DNA from: an uncultured Bacilli bacterium
GTDB lineage: Bacteria; Bacillota_I; Bacilli_A; RFN20; CAG-449
Length of the DNA: 42,076 nt
NCBI GenBank assembly: GCA_947591215.1
Contig: CANQCZ010000012.1
Coordinates: 1 to 42,076 of the forward strand
Reading direction: 5' to 3'
Shown: one piece after another, positions 30,923-41,184 of the stretch
How positions within the stretch are numbered: position 1 is the stretch's first letter
Layout of the letters: each line of letters opens with the position of its first letter
Notes under the pieces: model-generated
Told to the model about the DNA's origin: nothing
Databases searched by the model: none
What the model saw: the letters and a program-made list of their open reading frames with translations, nothing else
Program-made: the position numbers and the translations under genes

Positions 30923-33900
30923 ATGAGCAAACAAATAGAATCAACAAATTATAAGTACCTTCATAATGGTCGGATTGACTATTCTAAGATCAGCGGTTCT
31001 TTGCCGTTACCTTATTTAGTCGAAATACAAACCGAATCTTTTAAATGGTTCCTCGAAAAAGGAATCGATGAAGTGTTCAAAGATGTATATCCGATTTCGA
31101 ATCACAGTGATACTTTGTCAATCGAATATTGTGGGGCTAGATTAGATAAACCTAAATATGATCCATTGGAATGTAAAACCCGTGATTTAACCTATAGTGC
31201 TCCCTTGAAGGTCACTTTGAGATTGATATTTAAAAACACCGGTGAGATTAAAGAAAATGAGGTCTTTATGGGTGATTTCCCGTTGATGACCGAGTCTGGA
31301 ACATTTATCATCAATGGAGCGGAAAGAGCGATTGTTTCGCAACTTGTCCGCTCTCCAGGAGCCTATCTATCCAAAGAGATGGATAAATCCGGAAAATACC
31401 TTTTTGGTGCTGATTTAATTCCGACAAGAGGCACTTGGTTGGAATTTGAATCCGATACCAAAGATATGATTTCAGTGAGAATCGATCGTCAAAGAAAAAT
31501 GCCGGTTACAATTCTTTTAAGAGCATTAGGTCTCAACAGTTACGATTTAATGTATGAATTGTTCGGAGATTCGATTCAATTACAAACCACGATTGAAAAA
31601 GAACGCGAAGGTCGTGAAAATAACGATGAACTTCAAGCCTCTGATGCTTTGCAAGAAATTTACGCTAAGTTAAGACCGGGTGAGCCGTTTACACCAGAAG
31701 GTGCGGCGACTTTCTTCCGTCAGAAATTTTTCGATCACAAACGTTATGATTTAGGTCGGGCCGGTCGTTTTAAATTTTCGAAAAAACTCGGCATTTACAA
31801 TCGTTTGGCGGGACGTTATTTAGCAGAACCTTTAGTATCAGCTGACGGTGAAGTTGTTTACAATGTCGGTGATTACATGTCTAAAGAGATCGTAGAACAA
31901 CTTCAAGAAGAAGGTTTCTTTGAGAAAGGTGCTCACGAAAGACATCTTGCCATCAATGAAAATCTTGATAATCATGGTACAGTCAATATCGTAAAAGTCT
32001 ACACCGATGAAAAGAAAGAAAAAGTCGTTCCTATCGTTGGAACCGATCTTAATCTTGAAGTTGCTTATGTGACGATTTCGGATATGATTGCGACTTTCTC
32101 GTACTTTACTAATGTCATTGACGGAATCGGAGATACCGATGATATTGACCATTTAGGCAATCGTCGTATCAGATGTGTCGGAGAATTGATTCAAAATCAA
32201 TTTAGAATCGGTCTTTCACGTATGGAACGAAGCGTCAAAGAAAAGATGTCCATTTCTACCGAAGGAACGATCACTCCTCAATCGTTAACGAACATTCGTC
32301 CGTTGACGGCGGCAATTAAAGAATTCTTTGCTTCAAGTCAACTTTCACAATTTATGGATCAAACTAACCCGTTAGCGGAGTTAGCCAATAAAAGACGTCT
32401 TTCTGCTTTAGGTCCCGGTGGTCTCACTCGTGATCGTGCTTCGTTTGAAGTTCGTGACGTTCACTATTCACACTACGGTAGAATTTGTCCAATCGAAACT
32501 CCAGAAGGTCAAAATATCGGACTTATCAATAATTTGGCGTGCTACGCCAAAATCAATCAATATGGCTTTATCGAAACTCCATATCGTAAAGTTGATAAGA
32601 AGACTTGTCGAGTTACCGATGAGACGGAATACTTATCGGCTGATCGCGAAAGAGATCACGTCATCGCTCAAGCCAACGTTCATTTAGGCGAAGATGGAAC
32701 GATTTTAGATCAACAAGTTATCGCTCGTCATAATGGCGAAAACATTTTGGCGGATCGTAAAGAAGTCGATTATATCGACGTTTCGCCAAAACAGATCGTC
32801 TCAATCGCTTCTGCGTGTATTCCATTCCTTGAAAACGACGATACGACAAGAGCCTTGATGGGTGCTAACATGCAACGTCAAGCGTTGCCGTTATTGAATC
32901 CACATGCTCCTTTTGTCGGTACCGGTCTTGAACACAACATCGCAAAAGACTCCGGTTCGGCAGTAATTTGTAAAGAAGATGGTGTCGTCACCTATGTCGA
33001 TGCTAAAAAGATCATCGTCGAAGGCGAAAGCGGCCCGCGTGTTTACTTATTGCAAAAATTCGGTCGTTCAAACTCCGGTACTTGTATCAATCAAAAACCG
33101 ATCGTCAAGAAAGATCAAAAAGTGAAAAAAGACGATATTATCGCCGATGGTCCGGCGATGGACAATGGTGATTTGGCTTTAGGTCAAAATGTGACGATCG
33201 CCTTTATGACATGGAATGGTTATAACTATGAAGATGCTGTCATCATGTCTGAAAGACTTGTTAAAGACGACGTTTACACTTCGATTCACATCGAAGAATA
33301 TGTGGTTGAATGTCGTTCGACCAAATTAGGTGATGAAGAAATCACTTGCGATATTCCAAACGTTTCGGCCGAAGCTAAAGCGTTCTTGGATGAAAACGGC
33401 GTGATTGTTCCTGGTGCCGAGGTTAAAGAAGGCGACATTTTAGTCGGTAAAGTAACTCCAAAAGGACAAACAGAACCGACGCCGGAAGAAAAATTGTTAA
33501 TGGCGATTTTCGCCGATAAAACTAAAGATGGTAAAGATACTTCCCTTCGTGTTCCTCACGGTGGTGCCGGTATCGTACTAGATGTCAAGCGTTTCTCCCG
33601 TAAAGATGGCGCAGAATTACCGCCAGGAGTGAACGAAGTCATCAAAGTTTTCATCGTTCAAAAAAGAAAGATTTCCGAAGGCGATAAGATGTCGGGTCGT
33701 CACGGTAATAAAGGTGTTATTTCAAGAATTCTTCCGGAGGAAGATATGCCGTTTTTACCGGATGGAACCCCGGTTGATATCATGCTTAATCCGTTAGGTG
33801 TTCCGTCTCGTATGAATATCGGGCAGATTCTTGAAATTCACTTAGGCATGGCTTGTAAAAAGCTCGGTCTTAAAATTGCTACCCCGGTCTTTGACGGAAT

Positions 33901-34480
33901 GACCAACGAAGAAATTTATGAATTGATGGATCGTGCCGGAATGGACAAAGACGGGAAAACGATTCTTTACGACGGAAGAACCGGAGAAAGATTCGATGAA
34001 AGAATTTCCGTCGGTGTGATGTATATGATTAAACTCGTCCACATGGTCGATGATAAATTGCACGCGAGATCAATTGGACCATACTCACTTGTGACGCAAC
34101 AACCATTAGGTGGTAAAGCTCAAAATGGTGGTCAACGTTTCGGTGAAATGGAAGTTTGGGCTCTTGAAGCTTACGGTGCCGCGCATATCTTACAAGAAAT
34201 CTTGACGATTAAATCGGATGATATGGTTGGAAGAGCCAAGACTTATGAAGCGATCATCAAAGGTCGTGAAATTCCAAAACCGGGTATGCCGGAATCTTTT
34301 AGAGTCTTGCAGAAAGAACTACAGTCGCTCGCTATCGACGTGAAATTGTTCGATAAAGACGGCGATGAAATCGATCTGAAGATGATGTCGAAAGAAAATG
34401 AAGTTGAATCAAGAAAAATTTCGAATTCAGTACGTGAAATCACTTCTGAATATCGAGTTGATGAAGAGGAGGATCGATAG
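30923..34480 (+). CDS. rpoB: RNA polymerase beta subunit
   Basis: 1185 residues from the ATG at 30923 (GGGAG eight bases before; an in-frame TTG at 30917 is too close to the ribosome binding site). Landmarks are [20 protein letters not shown] near the N terminus, [20 protein letters not shown], the rifampicin region with [20 protein letters not shown] then [59 protein letters not shown] and the terminal clamp region [20 protein letters not shown]. The residue equivalent to E. coli His526 is Asn (codon 32387-32389, residue 489). Asn at this site explains natural rifampicin insensitivity in Spiroplasma and other Mollicutes. The residues equivalent to Asp516 and Ser531 are unchanged. rpoC begins three bases after the stop. 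Confidence 0.98.
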   Translation: MSKQIESTNYKYLHNGRIDYSKISGSLPLPYLVEIQTESFKWFLEKGIDEVFKDVYPISNHSDTLSIEYCGARLDKPKYDPLECKTRDLTYSAPLKVTLRLIFKNTGEIKENEVFMGDFPLMTESGTFIINGAERAIVSQLVRSPGAYLSKEMDKSGKYLFGADLIPTRGTWLEFESDTKDMISVRIDRQRKMPVTILLRALGLNSYDLMYELFGDSIQLQTTIEKEREGRENNDELQASDALQEIYAKLRPGEPFTPEGAATFFRQKFFDHKRYDLGRAGRFKFSKKLGIYNRLAGRYLAEPLVSADGEVVYNVGDYMSKEIVEQLQEEGFFEKGAHERHLAINENLDNHGTVNIVKVYTDEKKEKVVPIVGTDLNLEVAYVTISDMIATFSYFTNVIDGIGDTDDIDHLGNRRIRCVGELIQNQFRIGLSRMERSVKEKMSISTEGTITPQSLTNIRPLTAAIKEFFASSQLSQFMDQTNPLAELANKRRLSALGPGGLTRDRASFEVRDVHYSHYGRICPIETPEGQNIGLINNLACYAKINQYGFIETPYRKVDKKTCRVTDETEYLSADRERDHVIAQANVHLGEDGTILDQQVIARHNGENILADRKEVDYIDVSPKQIVSIASACIPFLENDDTTRALMGANMQRQALPLLNPHAPFVGTGLEHNIAKDSGSAVICKEDGVVTYVDAKKIIVEGESGPRVYLLQKFGRSNSGTCINQKPIVKKDQKVKKDDIIADGPAMDNGDLALGQNVTIAFMTWNGYNYEDAVIMSERLVKDDVYTSIHIEEYVVECRSTKLGDEEITCDIPNVSAEAKAFLDENGVIVPGAEVKEGDILVGKVTPKGQTEPTPEEKLLMAIFADKTKDGKDTSLRVPHGGAGIVLDVKRFSRKDGAELPPGVNEVIKVFIVQKRKISEGDKMSGRHGNKGVISRILPEEDMPFLPDGTPVDIMLNPLGVPSRMNIGQILEIHLGMACKKLGLKIATPVFDGMTNEEIYELMDRAGMDKDGKTILYDGRTGERFDERISVGVMYMIKLVHMVDDKLHARSIGPYSLVTQQPLGGKAQNGGQRFGEMEVWALEAYGAAHILQEILTIKSDDMVGRAKTYEAIIKGREIPKPGMPESFRVLQKELQSLAIDVKLFDKDGDEIDLKMMSKENEVESRKISNSVREITSEYRVDEEEDR

Positions 34481-34483
34481 AAT

Positions 34484-37400
34484 ATGTTTGATGTCAATCG
34501 TTTAGCGGCTATTCAAGTCGGATTAGCCTCTCCTGAAAAAATTAGAGAATGGTCCTATGGTGAAGTAAAAAAGCCAGAGACGATCAACTATCGTTCGCAA
34601 AAGCCTGAAAAAGGTGGCTTATATTGTGAAAAAATCTTTGGACCAGCCAAAGACTATGAGTGTAATTGTGGTAAATATAAAAAGATCAGATTCCAAGGCG
34701 TCATCTGTGAAAAATGTGGCGTCGAGGTGACGACAAAGGCGGTCAGAAGAGAGAGAATGGGTCACATTGAACTCTCTTCGCCATGCGCTCATATTTGGTA
34801 TTTAAAAGGAATACCTTCAAGAATGGGATTAGTGTTGGACATTCTTCCCAAACAACTTGAAGAGGTTATTTATTTCGTCTCTCACATTTGTTTAAATCCG
34901 GGCACTTCTTCATGTTTACATTATCGTGAAGTGCTCGATGAAAGAAGTGCGAGAATCGTTTTCGTAAGCACAATTCGCGAAATTAAAGAACAATTGCTAA
35001 AAGACGGACTTGAAGATAATTATGATTATGCTCGGGCTGATGAATTGATCGCCAAGCTTGAAAATCCTCAAGAACCATTTAGTTTTTCAGTTTGTGCTTC
35101 GTATATTTCTAAATATACCGGGGCGGAATTCGGAATCGGGGCCGAAGCCGTCAAAAGATTGTTGGCAGAAGTTAACCTTGATGAAGAATTCGCTAAAATT
35201 CAAGCGGAATTAAAAGAAACTCAAGGCCAAAAGAATCAAAAAAGATTAAAATTGATTAAACGTCTTGAAGCCATCGAAGCTTTCCGTAACTCCAATAATA
35301 AACCGGAGTGGATGATTCTCGATGTATTGCCGGTTATACCGCCTGATTTACGTCCGATGTTACAATTGGACGGCGGTCGTTTTGCTACCAGTGATTTAAA
35401 TGATTTATATCGTCGTGTAATCACAAGAAATACGCGCCTTAAAAAGTTGATTGATATGAATGCACCGGATGTCATTTTGATGAATGAAAAACGGATGCTT
35501 CAAGAAGCTGTCGACGCGTTGATCGACAACGGCAGAAGATCTAAAGCTGTCGTTGGTGCCGGAGGTAGAGCTTTAAAATCATTATCGAGCACTTTGAAAG
35601 GTAAGCAAGGACGTTTCCGTCAGAACTTACTTGGTAAACGTGTCGATTATTCCGGTCGTTCGGTCATTGCTGTCGGTCCGGATCTTAAGATGTATGAATG
35701 CGGAATTCCTCGCGAAATGGCGATTCAATTATTCCGTCCGTTTATCGCTTCGATCATGATTAAAAATGGTATTGCCAATTCACATAAGCAAGCCAATAAA
35801 ATGATCGATCGCTATGATCCTGTCGTTTGGGATATCGTCGAAAAGGTGATTAAAGAACATCCGGTTCTTTTAAATCGTGCTCCGACCTTACACCGTTTAG
35901 GCATTCAAGCGTTCCGTCCCAAACTCGTCGAAGGAAGAGCCATTCGTCTTCACCCGTTGGTTTGTACGGCGTTTAATGCTGACTTTGATGGTGATCAAAT
36001 GGCAGTTCACGTGCCGCTTAGTTACGAAGCACAAAAAGAAGCTTATGATTTGATGTTGGCTTCTCACAATATTTTGGGTCCTAAAGACGGAAAACCGATC
36101 GTGACTCCTTCTCAAGATATGATTTTGGGAAACTACTACTTAACTTTAGAGTCTTCCAAAGAAGATTTCTTAAAGAAGGCCGATGCTTGTCGTGAACGCG
36201 GTGATCTTGAAGAAGCAGAAAGATACGAACTTTACGCGGCAAGTGAAGGAAAAGTATTCAAATCCGTCGATGAAGTTTTAATGGCGTATGAAACCAAACA
36301 AATTCATCTCCACAACCGCATTGCGATCAAAGGCGAATCGATGAAAAAACTCGGATTCGATTACGAGATGAATAATTCTTATTTGATCACTACGGTCGGT
36401 AAGATAATTTTCAATCAAATTTTCCCTCAAGATTTCCCATATCTCAACGATAATTCTAAAGACAACTTGAGTGCGGATCAAAAATCGTTCTTTGTTCCTA
36501 AAGGAACCAACATCAAAGAATACATTGCGAATTTACCGCTTAAAAAACCATTTGTCAAAAAGAATGTCGGTAATATTATCAATGAAATCTTCAATCGCTA
36601 TCAAGCGGAGACGACTTCGAAAGTCCTCGATAATTTAAAAGATCAAGGCTTTAAATTTGCGACAGTTTCCGGACTTACCGTGTCCTTATTCGATATCGCG
36701 GTCATTGAAGGAAAGCAAGAATTGTTGCAAAACGGCGACAAACAAGTCGAACATATTCAACATCTATTTGATAAAGGTTTATTGACTGATGCTGAAAGAC
36801 ATAAGCAAGTTGTTGATGTTTGGACCAAAGTCAGAGAAGAAGTCGAAACGATTCTTAAAAAACAATTTGAGGATAATCCACGTAATCCGATCTTTATGAT
36901 GTCTGATTCCGGGGCTCGTGGTAGTTTATCAAACTTCGTTCAATTAGCCGGTATGCGTGGCTTAATGGCTAATCCTTCCGGTGAAACAATCGAACTTCCG
37001 ATTAAATCTTGCTTTAGAGAAGGTTTGACGGTTTCCGAATTCTTTATTGCTACGCACGGCGCCCGTAAGGGTGGCGCGGATACTGCGCTTAAAACGGCAG
37101 ATTCCGGTTACTTAACTAGAAGACTTGTCGACGTTTCTCACGATGTTATCGTGCGGGAAGAGGATTGTGGTACTGACCATGGATTTGTGGTCTCGGAAAT
37201 CCGCGATTCAAAGAACGATTCTGCGATTGTCTCCCTTTATGATCGTTTGGTAGGACGTTACACCGTTCACGATGTAATTAATCCAGAAACAGGAGAAGTA
37301 ATCGTTAAAGGCAATACTTTGATGGATGAAGAAATGGCTAAAGCCATCGTCGATGCCGGTATCAAGAAAGTCGAAATTCGTTCGTTATTCGGTTGTGAAA

Positions 37401-38359
37401 CTAAAGATGGTGTTTGCAAACATTGTTACGGTCGTAACTTAGCCACCGGACGCGAAGTCGAAGTTGGAGAAGCAGTAGGTATTATGGCGGCTCAATCAAT
37501 CGGTGAGCCGGGTACTCAATTGACGATGAGAACTTTCCACACCGGTGGTGTTGCCGGTAGCGATATTACTCAAGGTTTACCGCGTGTCCAAGAATTGTTT
37601 GAAGCACGTAATCCCAAAGGCGAAGCGATCATTTCGGAAATCAGCGGTGTCGTTACTTCGATCAAAACCGAAGCGGGTCGTTCGACTGTCGTCGTTAAAA
37701 ATGATCTTGAAGAGAAGACTTACCTCACTAACTATAACGCTCGTTTGAGAGTTAAAGAAGGTGACAAAGTTACAAATGGACAAAAGATCACCGAAGGTGC
37801 CATTAATCCAAAGACCTTACTTGAAGTTTCTGATGTTACTCAAGTTCAAAAATACATTGTTAAAGAAGTTCAAAAAGTCTATCGTCTCCAAGGTATCGAT
37901 ATCTCCGATAAACATATCGAGGTTATCGTTCGTCAGATGTTAAGAAAGATGCTGATTGTCGAAGGTGGCGATACCGATATGCTTCCGGGTACTAGAGTTG
38001 ACCTTGTTGAATTCACGCAAAAGAATGAAAAGGCGATTTTAGCCGGTAAACATCCGGCAGTCGGTCGTCCGATCGTCCTTGGAATCACTAAGGCGGCGTT
38101 AAATACCGATTCCTTCTTATCATCGGCTTCTTTCCAAGAAACGACAAAAGTTTTAACTGATGCGGCTATTAAAGGAAAAATCGACTATCTACACGGACTT
38201 AAAGAGAATGTGATGATTGGTAAATTGATTCCGGCCGGCACCGGTTTAAAAGCCGAAGAAGATGAAGATGAAGACGTAGATAATGAAGCATCTGAAGAAA
38301 CATCTAAAGATGAAAATACTCCGGATGTAATCGATTTTACCGGACAATTAGATGACTAA
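34484..38359 (+). CDS. rpoC: RNA polymerase beta' subunit
   Basis: 1291 residues. The N-terminal zinc site is [20 protein letters not shown] (about 60-79). The catalytic motif NADFDGDQM has Asp500, Asp502 and Asp504, which bind the two magnesium ions. The bridge-helix/trigger-loop region includes [20 protein letters not shown], then [20 protein letters not shown]. The second zinc site consists of DCGTDHG plus [14 protein letters not shown]. The C-terminal tail is strongly acidic ([20 protein letters not shown]). It begins with the ribosome binding site GAGGAGGA inside the end of rpoB. It is not followed by the rpsL-rpsG-fusA-tuf cluster found downstream in many Firmicutes. Confidence 0.98.
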   Translation: MFDVNRLAAIQVGLASPEKIREWSYGEVKKPETINYRSQKPEKGGLYCEKIFGPAKDYECNCGKYKKIRFQGVICEKCGVEVTTKAVRRERMGHIELSSPCAHIWYLKGIPSRMGLVLDILPKQLEEVIYFVSHICLNPGTSSCLHYREVLDERSARIVFVSTIREIKEQLLKDGLEDNYDYARADELIAKLENPQEPFSFSVCASYISKYTGAEFGIGAEAVKRLLAEVNLDEEFAKIQAELKETQGQKNQKRLKLIKRLEAIEAFRNSNNKPEWMILDVLPVIPPDLRPMLQLDGGRFATSDLNDLYRRVITRNTRLKKLIDMNAPDVILMNEKRMLQEAVDALIDNGRRSKAVVGAGGRALKSLSSTLKGKQGRFRQNLLGKRVDYSGRSVIAVGPDLKMYECGIPREMAIQLFRPFIASIMIKNGIANSHKQANKMIDRYDPVVWDIVEKVIKEHPVLLNRAPTLHRLGIQAFRPKLVEGRAIRLHPLVCTAFNADFDGDQMAVHVPLSYEAQKEAYDLMLASHNILGPKDGKPIVTPSQDMILGNYYLTLESSKEDFLKKADACRERGDLEEAERYELYAASEGKVFKSVDEVLMAYETKQIHLHNRIAIKGESMKKLGFDYEMNNSYLITTVGKIIFNQIFPQDFPYLNDNSKDNLSADQKSFFVPKGTNIKEYIANLPLKKPFVKKNVGNIINEIFNRYQAETTSKVLDNLKDQGFKFATVSGLTVSLFDIAVIEGKQELLQNGDKQVEHIQHLFDKGLLTDAERHKQVVDVWTKVREEVETILKKQFEDNPRNPIFMMSDSGARGSLSNFVQLAGMRGLMANPSGETIELPIKSCFREGLTVSEFFIATHGARKGGADTALKTADSGYLTRRLVDVSHDVIVREEDCGTDHGFVVSEIRDSKNDSAIVSLYDRLVGRYTVHDVINPETGEVIVKGNTLMDEEMAKAIVDAGIKKVEIRSLFGCETKDGVCKHCYGRNLATGREVEVGEAVGIMAAQSIGEPGTQLTMRTFHTGGVAGSDITQGLPRVQELFEARNPKGEAIISEISGVVTSIKTEAGRSTVVVKNDLEEKTYLTNYNARLRVKEGDKVTNGQKITEGAINPKTLLEVSDVTQVQKYIVKEVQKVYRLQGIDISDKHIEVIVRQMLRKMLIVEGGDTDMLPGTRVDLVEFTQKNEKAILAGKHPAVGRPIVLGITKAALNTDSFLSSASFQETTKVLTDAAIKGKIDYLHGLKENVMIGKLIPAGTGLKAEEDEDEDVDNEASEETSKDENTPDVIDFTGQLDD

Positions 38360-38362
38360 TTT

Positions 38363-38397
38363 AAAAAGCTTAACCCATTAAACGGTTAAGCTTTTTT
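38363..38397. terminator. Bidirectional terminator between rpoC and the acyltransferase gene
   Basis: AAAAAGCTTAACC (38363-38375) pairs perfectly with GGTTAAGCTTTTT (38384-38396) around an 8-base loop. The T run on the forward strand ends rpoBC; the A run at the other side gives the reverse-strand gene its own T run. Confidence 0.92.
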
Positions 38398-38427
38398 ATA
38401 AAAAATTTTGAAGATAAATCGCATTTT

Positions 38428-39570
38428 TTATTTGGTCATTTTTAATTTTGTTTTCAATTTATAAAACCCATCGCGATAAAATTGAGGCATTTTGCGATTG
38501 AGAATAAATGAAAAGGGTGAATAAATTATTAAATAATAAAATATCAAAAGCGTAACTGTCGAAAATAACGAAGAAATCAAACAATAAAACAGATATTGAA
38601 AATCGTCCTTGGATAAGATTCTTACGGCACTATACCATCCAGTAGCAAGGTAATTATTGAATAAAGGAATAGTCACTATTTGATGAAAGGCCAAAAGCAC
38701 TAATGTGCTTTTACCGCATTCGCTAAAAATTTTATTGCGGAAAGCGTTGCAAATTAGGATAAAAGCACATGAATTGATGATGGCGCATGGTAAGGTCAAA
38801 TAGTATTTTTGATATTGGCGTCCCCACATTTCCAGATAAGTTCCGTAAGTGTGAAAATTATATTCGCTAATAAGATATCCAATCCCAAATAAAACCAAAC
38901 CTATTGATAAACTGATCCATCTTTTAGAAAGAAGGAAGGTCCTTATTTTTACTAAACTTTGATGATTAAAAGCATAACCGATAAAGACAAAAAAGACTCC
39001 AAATAAACTGGCATCGATATTCCACACGTAGTTATAGTTAAAAAATTTATTGAAAAAAATGGCTAATCCTAAAAAGCCTAGTGCAATTAATGAGCAATAA
39101 GGCAATTTGTTTTTGCCGAATTTGACGACGGCATAAAAGAAGACGTCTGAAAAAAACAACGCTCCGACAAACCATAAAGGATACACGCGCTTTTGCTCAA
39201 GCAACTTGATGATCATTTGTCCGATATAACTGATGTCTTTGGGATTTCCGTTTAAAGAAGCCAAAATCATTTCTGAAAATATTAAAAGAAGACCCAAACA
39301 AAAAATCGGAATTAAATATGATTTCATCTTTCGTTGTAAGTACGTTCCGAAATTTTCATTATCCCTGACTTTTAAAGTAATACCGTTCAAAATAAAGAAA
39401 ACCGGTAGATGAAAACTGTAACAAAAGTGGATAATTTCTCCTTGACCTCCGATTGTGTGACACAAAATTACAATAAATATCGCAATAAATTTTGCCGTAT
39501 CGACATAATCTAAACGCTTGGATGGAGTAGAACTGATTGTCGACGTTGCTTCCTTCGATTCATTTTGCAT
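38428..39570 (-). CDS. Acyltransferase-3 family membrane protein
   Basis: 380 residues with about ten membrane helices. It has the family landmarks DYVDTAKFIAIFIVILCHTI (His38 in the first helix, the proposed catalytic His), FHLPVFFILNGITLKV (53-68) and RKMKSYLIPIF. These enzymes transfer acyl groups to sugars of glycans or antibiotics and sit in the cytoplasmic membrane; the fucose 4-O-acetylase-like branch is closest in appearance. A soluble, Ser/Thr-rich N-terminal stretch of about 20 residues precedes the first helix. The start follows GAGGAAAAGAT on the reverse strand. No glycan-synthesis genes are adjacent, so its substrate is unknown. Confidence 0.88.
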   Translation of the reverse strand: MQNESKEATSTISSTPSKRLDYVDTAKFIAIFIVILCHTIGGQGEIIHFCYSFHLPVFFILNGITLKVRDNENFGTYLQRKMKSYLIPIFCLGLLLIFSEMILASLNGNPKDISYIGQMIIKLLEQKRVYPLWFVGALFFSDVFFYAVVKFGKNKLPYCSLIALGFLGLAIFFNKFFNYNYVWNIDASLFGVFFVFIGYAFNHQSLVKIRTFLLSKRWISLSIGLVLFGIGYLISEYNFHTYGTYLEMWGRQYQKYYLTLPCAIINSCAFILICNAFRNKIFSECGKSTLVLLAFHQIVTIPLFNNYLATGWYSAVRILSKDDFQYLFYCLISSLFSTVTLLIFYYLIIYSPFSFILNRKMPQFYRDGFYKLKTKLKMTK

Positions 39571-39740
39571 ATCTTTTCCTCATGGTTAAAATATAAGATT
39601 TTAACAAACATTAAAAATCATTTCTTTACAATTATTTTAAAGTATCTTAAAAAAGATTTGCAATATAAATCAATTAGTATAATGTTGCTTACACAAATAA
39701 AATAAGCGACGCAAAAATTGTAAAAAAATCGACAAGAAGA

Positions 39741-39769
39741 TTTAATATCATTAGGTAATCACTTATAAT
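39741..39769 (+). promoter_or_regulatory. Candidate promoter of the CmpB-like/tdk operon
   Basis: TTTAAT (39741-39746), a 17-base spacer and a perfect TATAAT (39764-39769), about 40 bases before the ATG at 39810. The -35 is weak. Confidence 0.45.
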
Positions 39770-39809
39770 TTTCATTGTATATGAATATCTTAAATAGATT
39801 GGAATTATT

Positions 39810-40532
39810 ATGATAGAGACCGTTGAAAAAGAGAAGACAGAAACTAAAACATTTGCTCAAGAATTAAAGCTAGATCAACTAGTTTGGATTTTTCTTATCG
39901 GAAGTGTTTTAGGCACGGTTTACGAAGAAATTCTTTGCTTATTTCAATTCGGCGAATGGCAATCACGGCGCGGTTTGATTTACGGCCCGGTTAATCCTGT
40001 TTATGGAGCCGGTTTCGTTCTTTTGGTTGTCTTGTTGCATCGATTTAAAAAAGTGCATAATTTAATTCTTGTCGGGGGATTTGTCGGTGGCCTTTTTGAA
40101 TATACGATTTGGGCTTTGCAACGCGCTTTTTTTAAAACCGAATCTTGGAATTATAAATCTTTTATTTATATCAATGGTAAGCAAGTTTTACAAGGTTTGT
40201 TTTGGGGTGGAACTTCTTTGTTTCACGCGATTGGATGGGGAATCGTTTCCGCGCTCGCTTTAAAAATATTGTATCCGTTTATTTTGCATCAATTAGCTAA
40301 AATACCCCCTCACATCGGACATAAATTGACTATTGGATTTATTATTTTCTTTTTACTTGACAGTTTGATTTCTTTAGTGGCGTTAAAACGACAAGAGGCG
40401 CGACATATATGCGCGGAAACCATGCAATGTCAAGAACCGAATTTTTTTGAAAAACTGATAGATACCATTTACAATGATGATTTTTTAAAACTGATTTATC
40501 CAAACATGACATTGGAGTTAGAAAGTGAATAG
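39810..40532 (+). CDS. CmpB-like putative ABC transporter permease
   Basis: 240 residues with about five membrane helices: about 28-47, 69-85, 92-108, 134-158 and 171-190. It has family features (IGSVLGTVYEEILCLFQFGE, RRGLIYGPVNPVYGAGFVLL, GGFVGGLFEYTIWALQRAFF then W). This corresponds to the PF06541 group named putative ABC-transporter type IV (CmpB), but no ABC ATPase lies beside it, and the family function is not settled. The C-terminal ~45 residues are cytoplasmic-like with two Cys and acidic residues (ICAETMQCQEPN). No strong ribosome binding site precedes the ATG. It lies 12 bases upstream of thymidine kinase, so the two are probably cotranscribed. Confidence 0.82.
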   Translation: MIETVEKEKTETKTFAQELKLDQLVWIFLIGSVLGTVYEEILCLFQFGEWQSRRGLIYGPVNPVYGAGFVLLVVLLHRFKKVHNLILVGGFVGGLFEYTIWALQRAFFKTESWNYKSFIYINGKQVLQGLFWGGTSLFHAIGWGIVSALALKILYPFILHQLAKIPPHIGHKLTIGFIIFFLLDSLISLVALKRQEARHICAETMQCQEPNFFEKLIDTIYNDDFLKLIYPNMTLELESE

Positions 40533-40544
40533 AAAGAGGTAAAT

Positions 40545-41144
40545 ATGGAATACAATATGCGATTAGGTTGGATTGAGGTTATCTGTGGACCGATGTTTGC
40601 CGGCAAAAGCGAAGAGTTAATCAGACGTGTCAAAAGAATGGAATACGCTAAAAAGAAAGTTTTGGTATTTAAACCGCGTATTGACAACCGGTATTCCGAA
40701 TGTGAAATTGTCTCACACGCAAAAAATCGGACAAAATCGGTTGATATCGATAAGGCTCACGATATATATAACTATCTTGAAGAAGATACTTATTCGGTCG
40801 TCATCGATGAAGTGCAATTTTTAGATCCGGAAGTAGTGGAAATTTGTGAAACTTTGGCTTCAAGAGGGATTAGAGTTATCGTTGCCGGACTTGATTTAGA
40901 TTTTAGAGGAGAACCTTTTTCTATTATGCCTGAATTATTAGCTCGAGCTGAATCGGTTACTAAGCTTTCGGCAATCTGTGAAAATTGTGGGGCTTTGGCA
41001 ACTAGGACCCAAAGAATTGTAAACGGTGTGCCGGCATATTATGAAGACGAAATTGTGATTGTCGGTGCAGAAGAAACTTACGAAGCTAGGTGCCGCCATT
41101 GTCATCAAGTACCACATCGAACAAAAGAAAAAATTCACCAGTAA
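40545..41144 (+). CDS. tdk: Thymidine kinase
   Basis: 199 residues of type II thymidine kinase, which phosphorylates thymidine to dTMP in the cytosol for salvage. It has the Walker A loop GPMFAGKS (15-22), the Walker B segment VVIDEVQFLD with catalytic Glu89, GLDLDFRGEPF (lasso start) and the structural zinc pairs CENC and CRHC. The lid region is HAKNRTKS. It begins MEYNMRLGWIEVICG after AGAAAGAGGTAAAT. A terminator hairpin overlaps the last codons and stop. It belongs to an operon with the upstream membrane protein; no other nucleotide gene is adjacent. Confidence 0.97.
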   Translation: MEYNMRLGWIEVICGPMFAGKSEELIRRVKRMEYAKKKVLVFKPRIDNRYSECEIVSHAKNRTKSVDIDKAHDIYNYLEEDTYSVVIDEVQFLDPEVVEICETLASRGIRVIVAGLDLDFRGEPFSIMPELLARAESVTKLSAICENCGALATRTQRIVNGVPAYYEDEIVIVGAEETYEARCRHCHQVPHRTKEKIHQ

Positions 41145-41162
41145 AACTGATGAATTTTTTTA
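41128..41162. terminator. Terminator after tdk, bidirectional
   Basis: AAAAATTCAcCAG (41129-41141) pairs with CTGaTGAATTTTT (41147-41159), with an internal mismatch. The tdk stop codon (TAA, 41142-41144) lies in the loop. T runs are present on both strands, so it can also end the reverse-strand gene. Confidence 0.82.
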
Positions 41163-41184
41163 ATTTATTCTTCTGGTTAAGATT

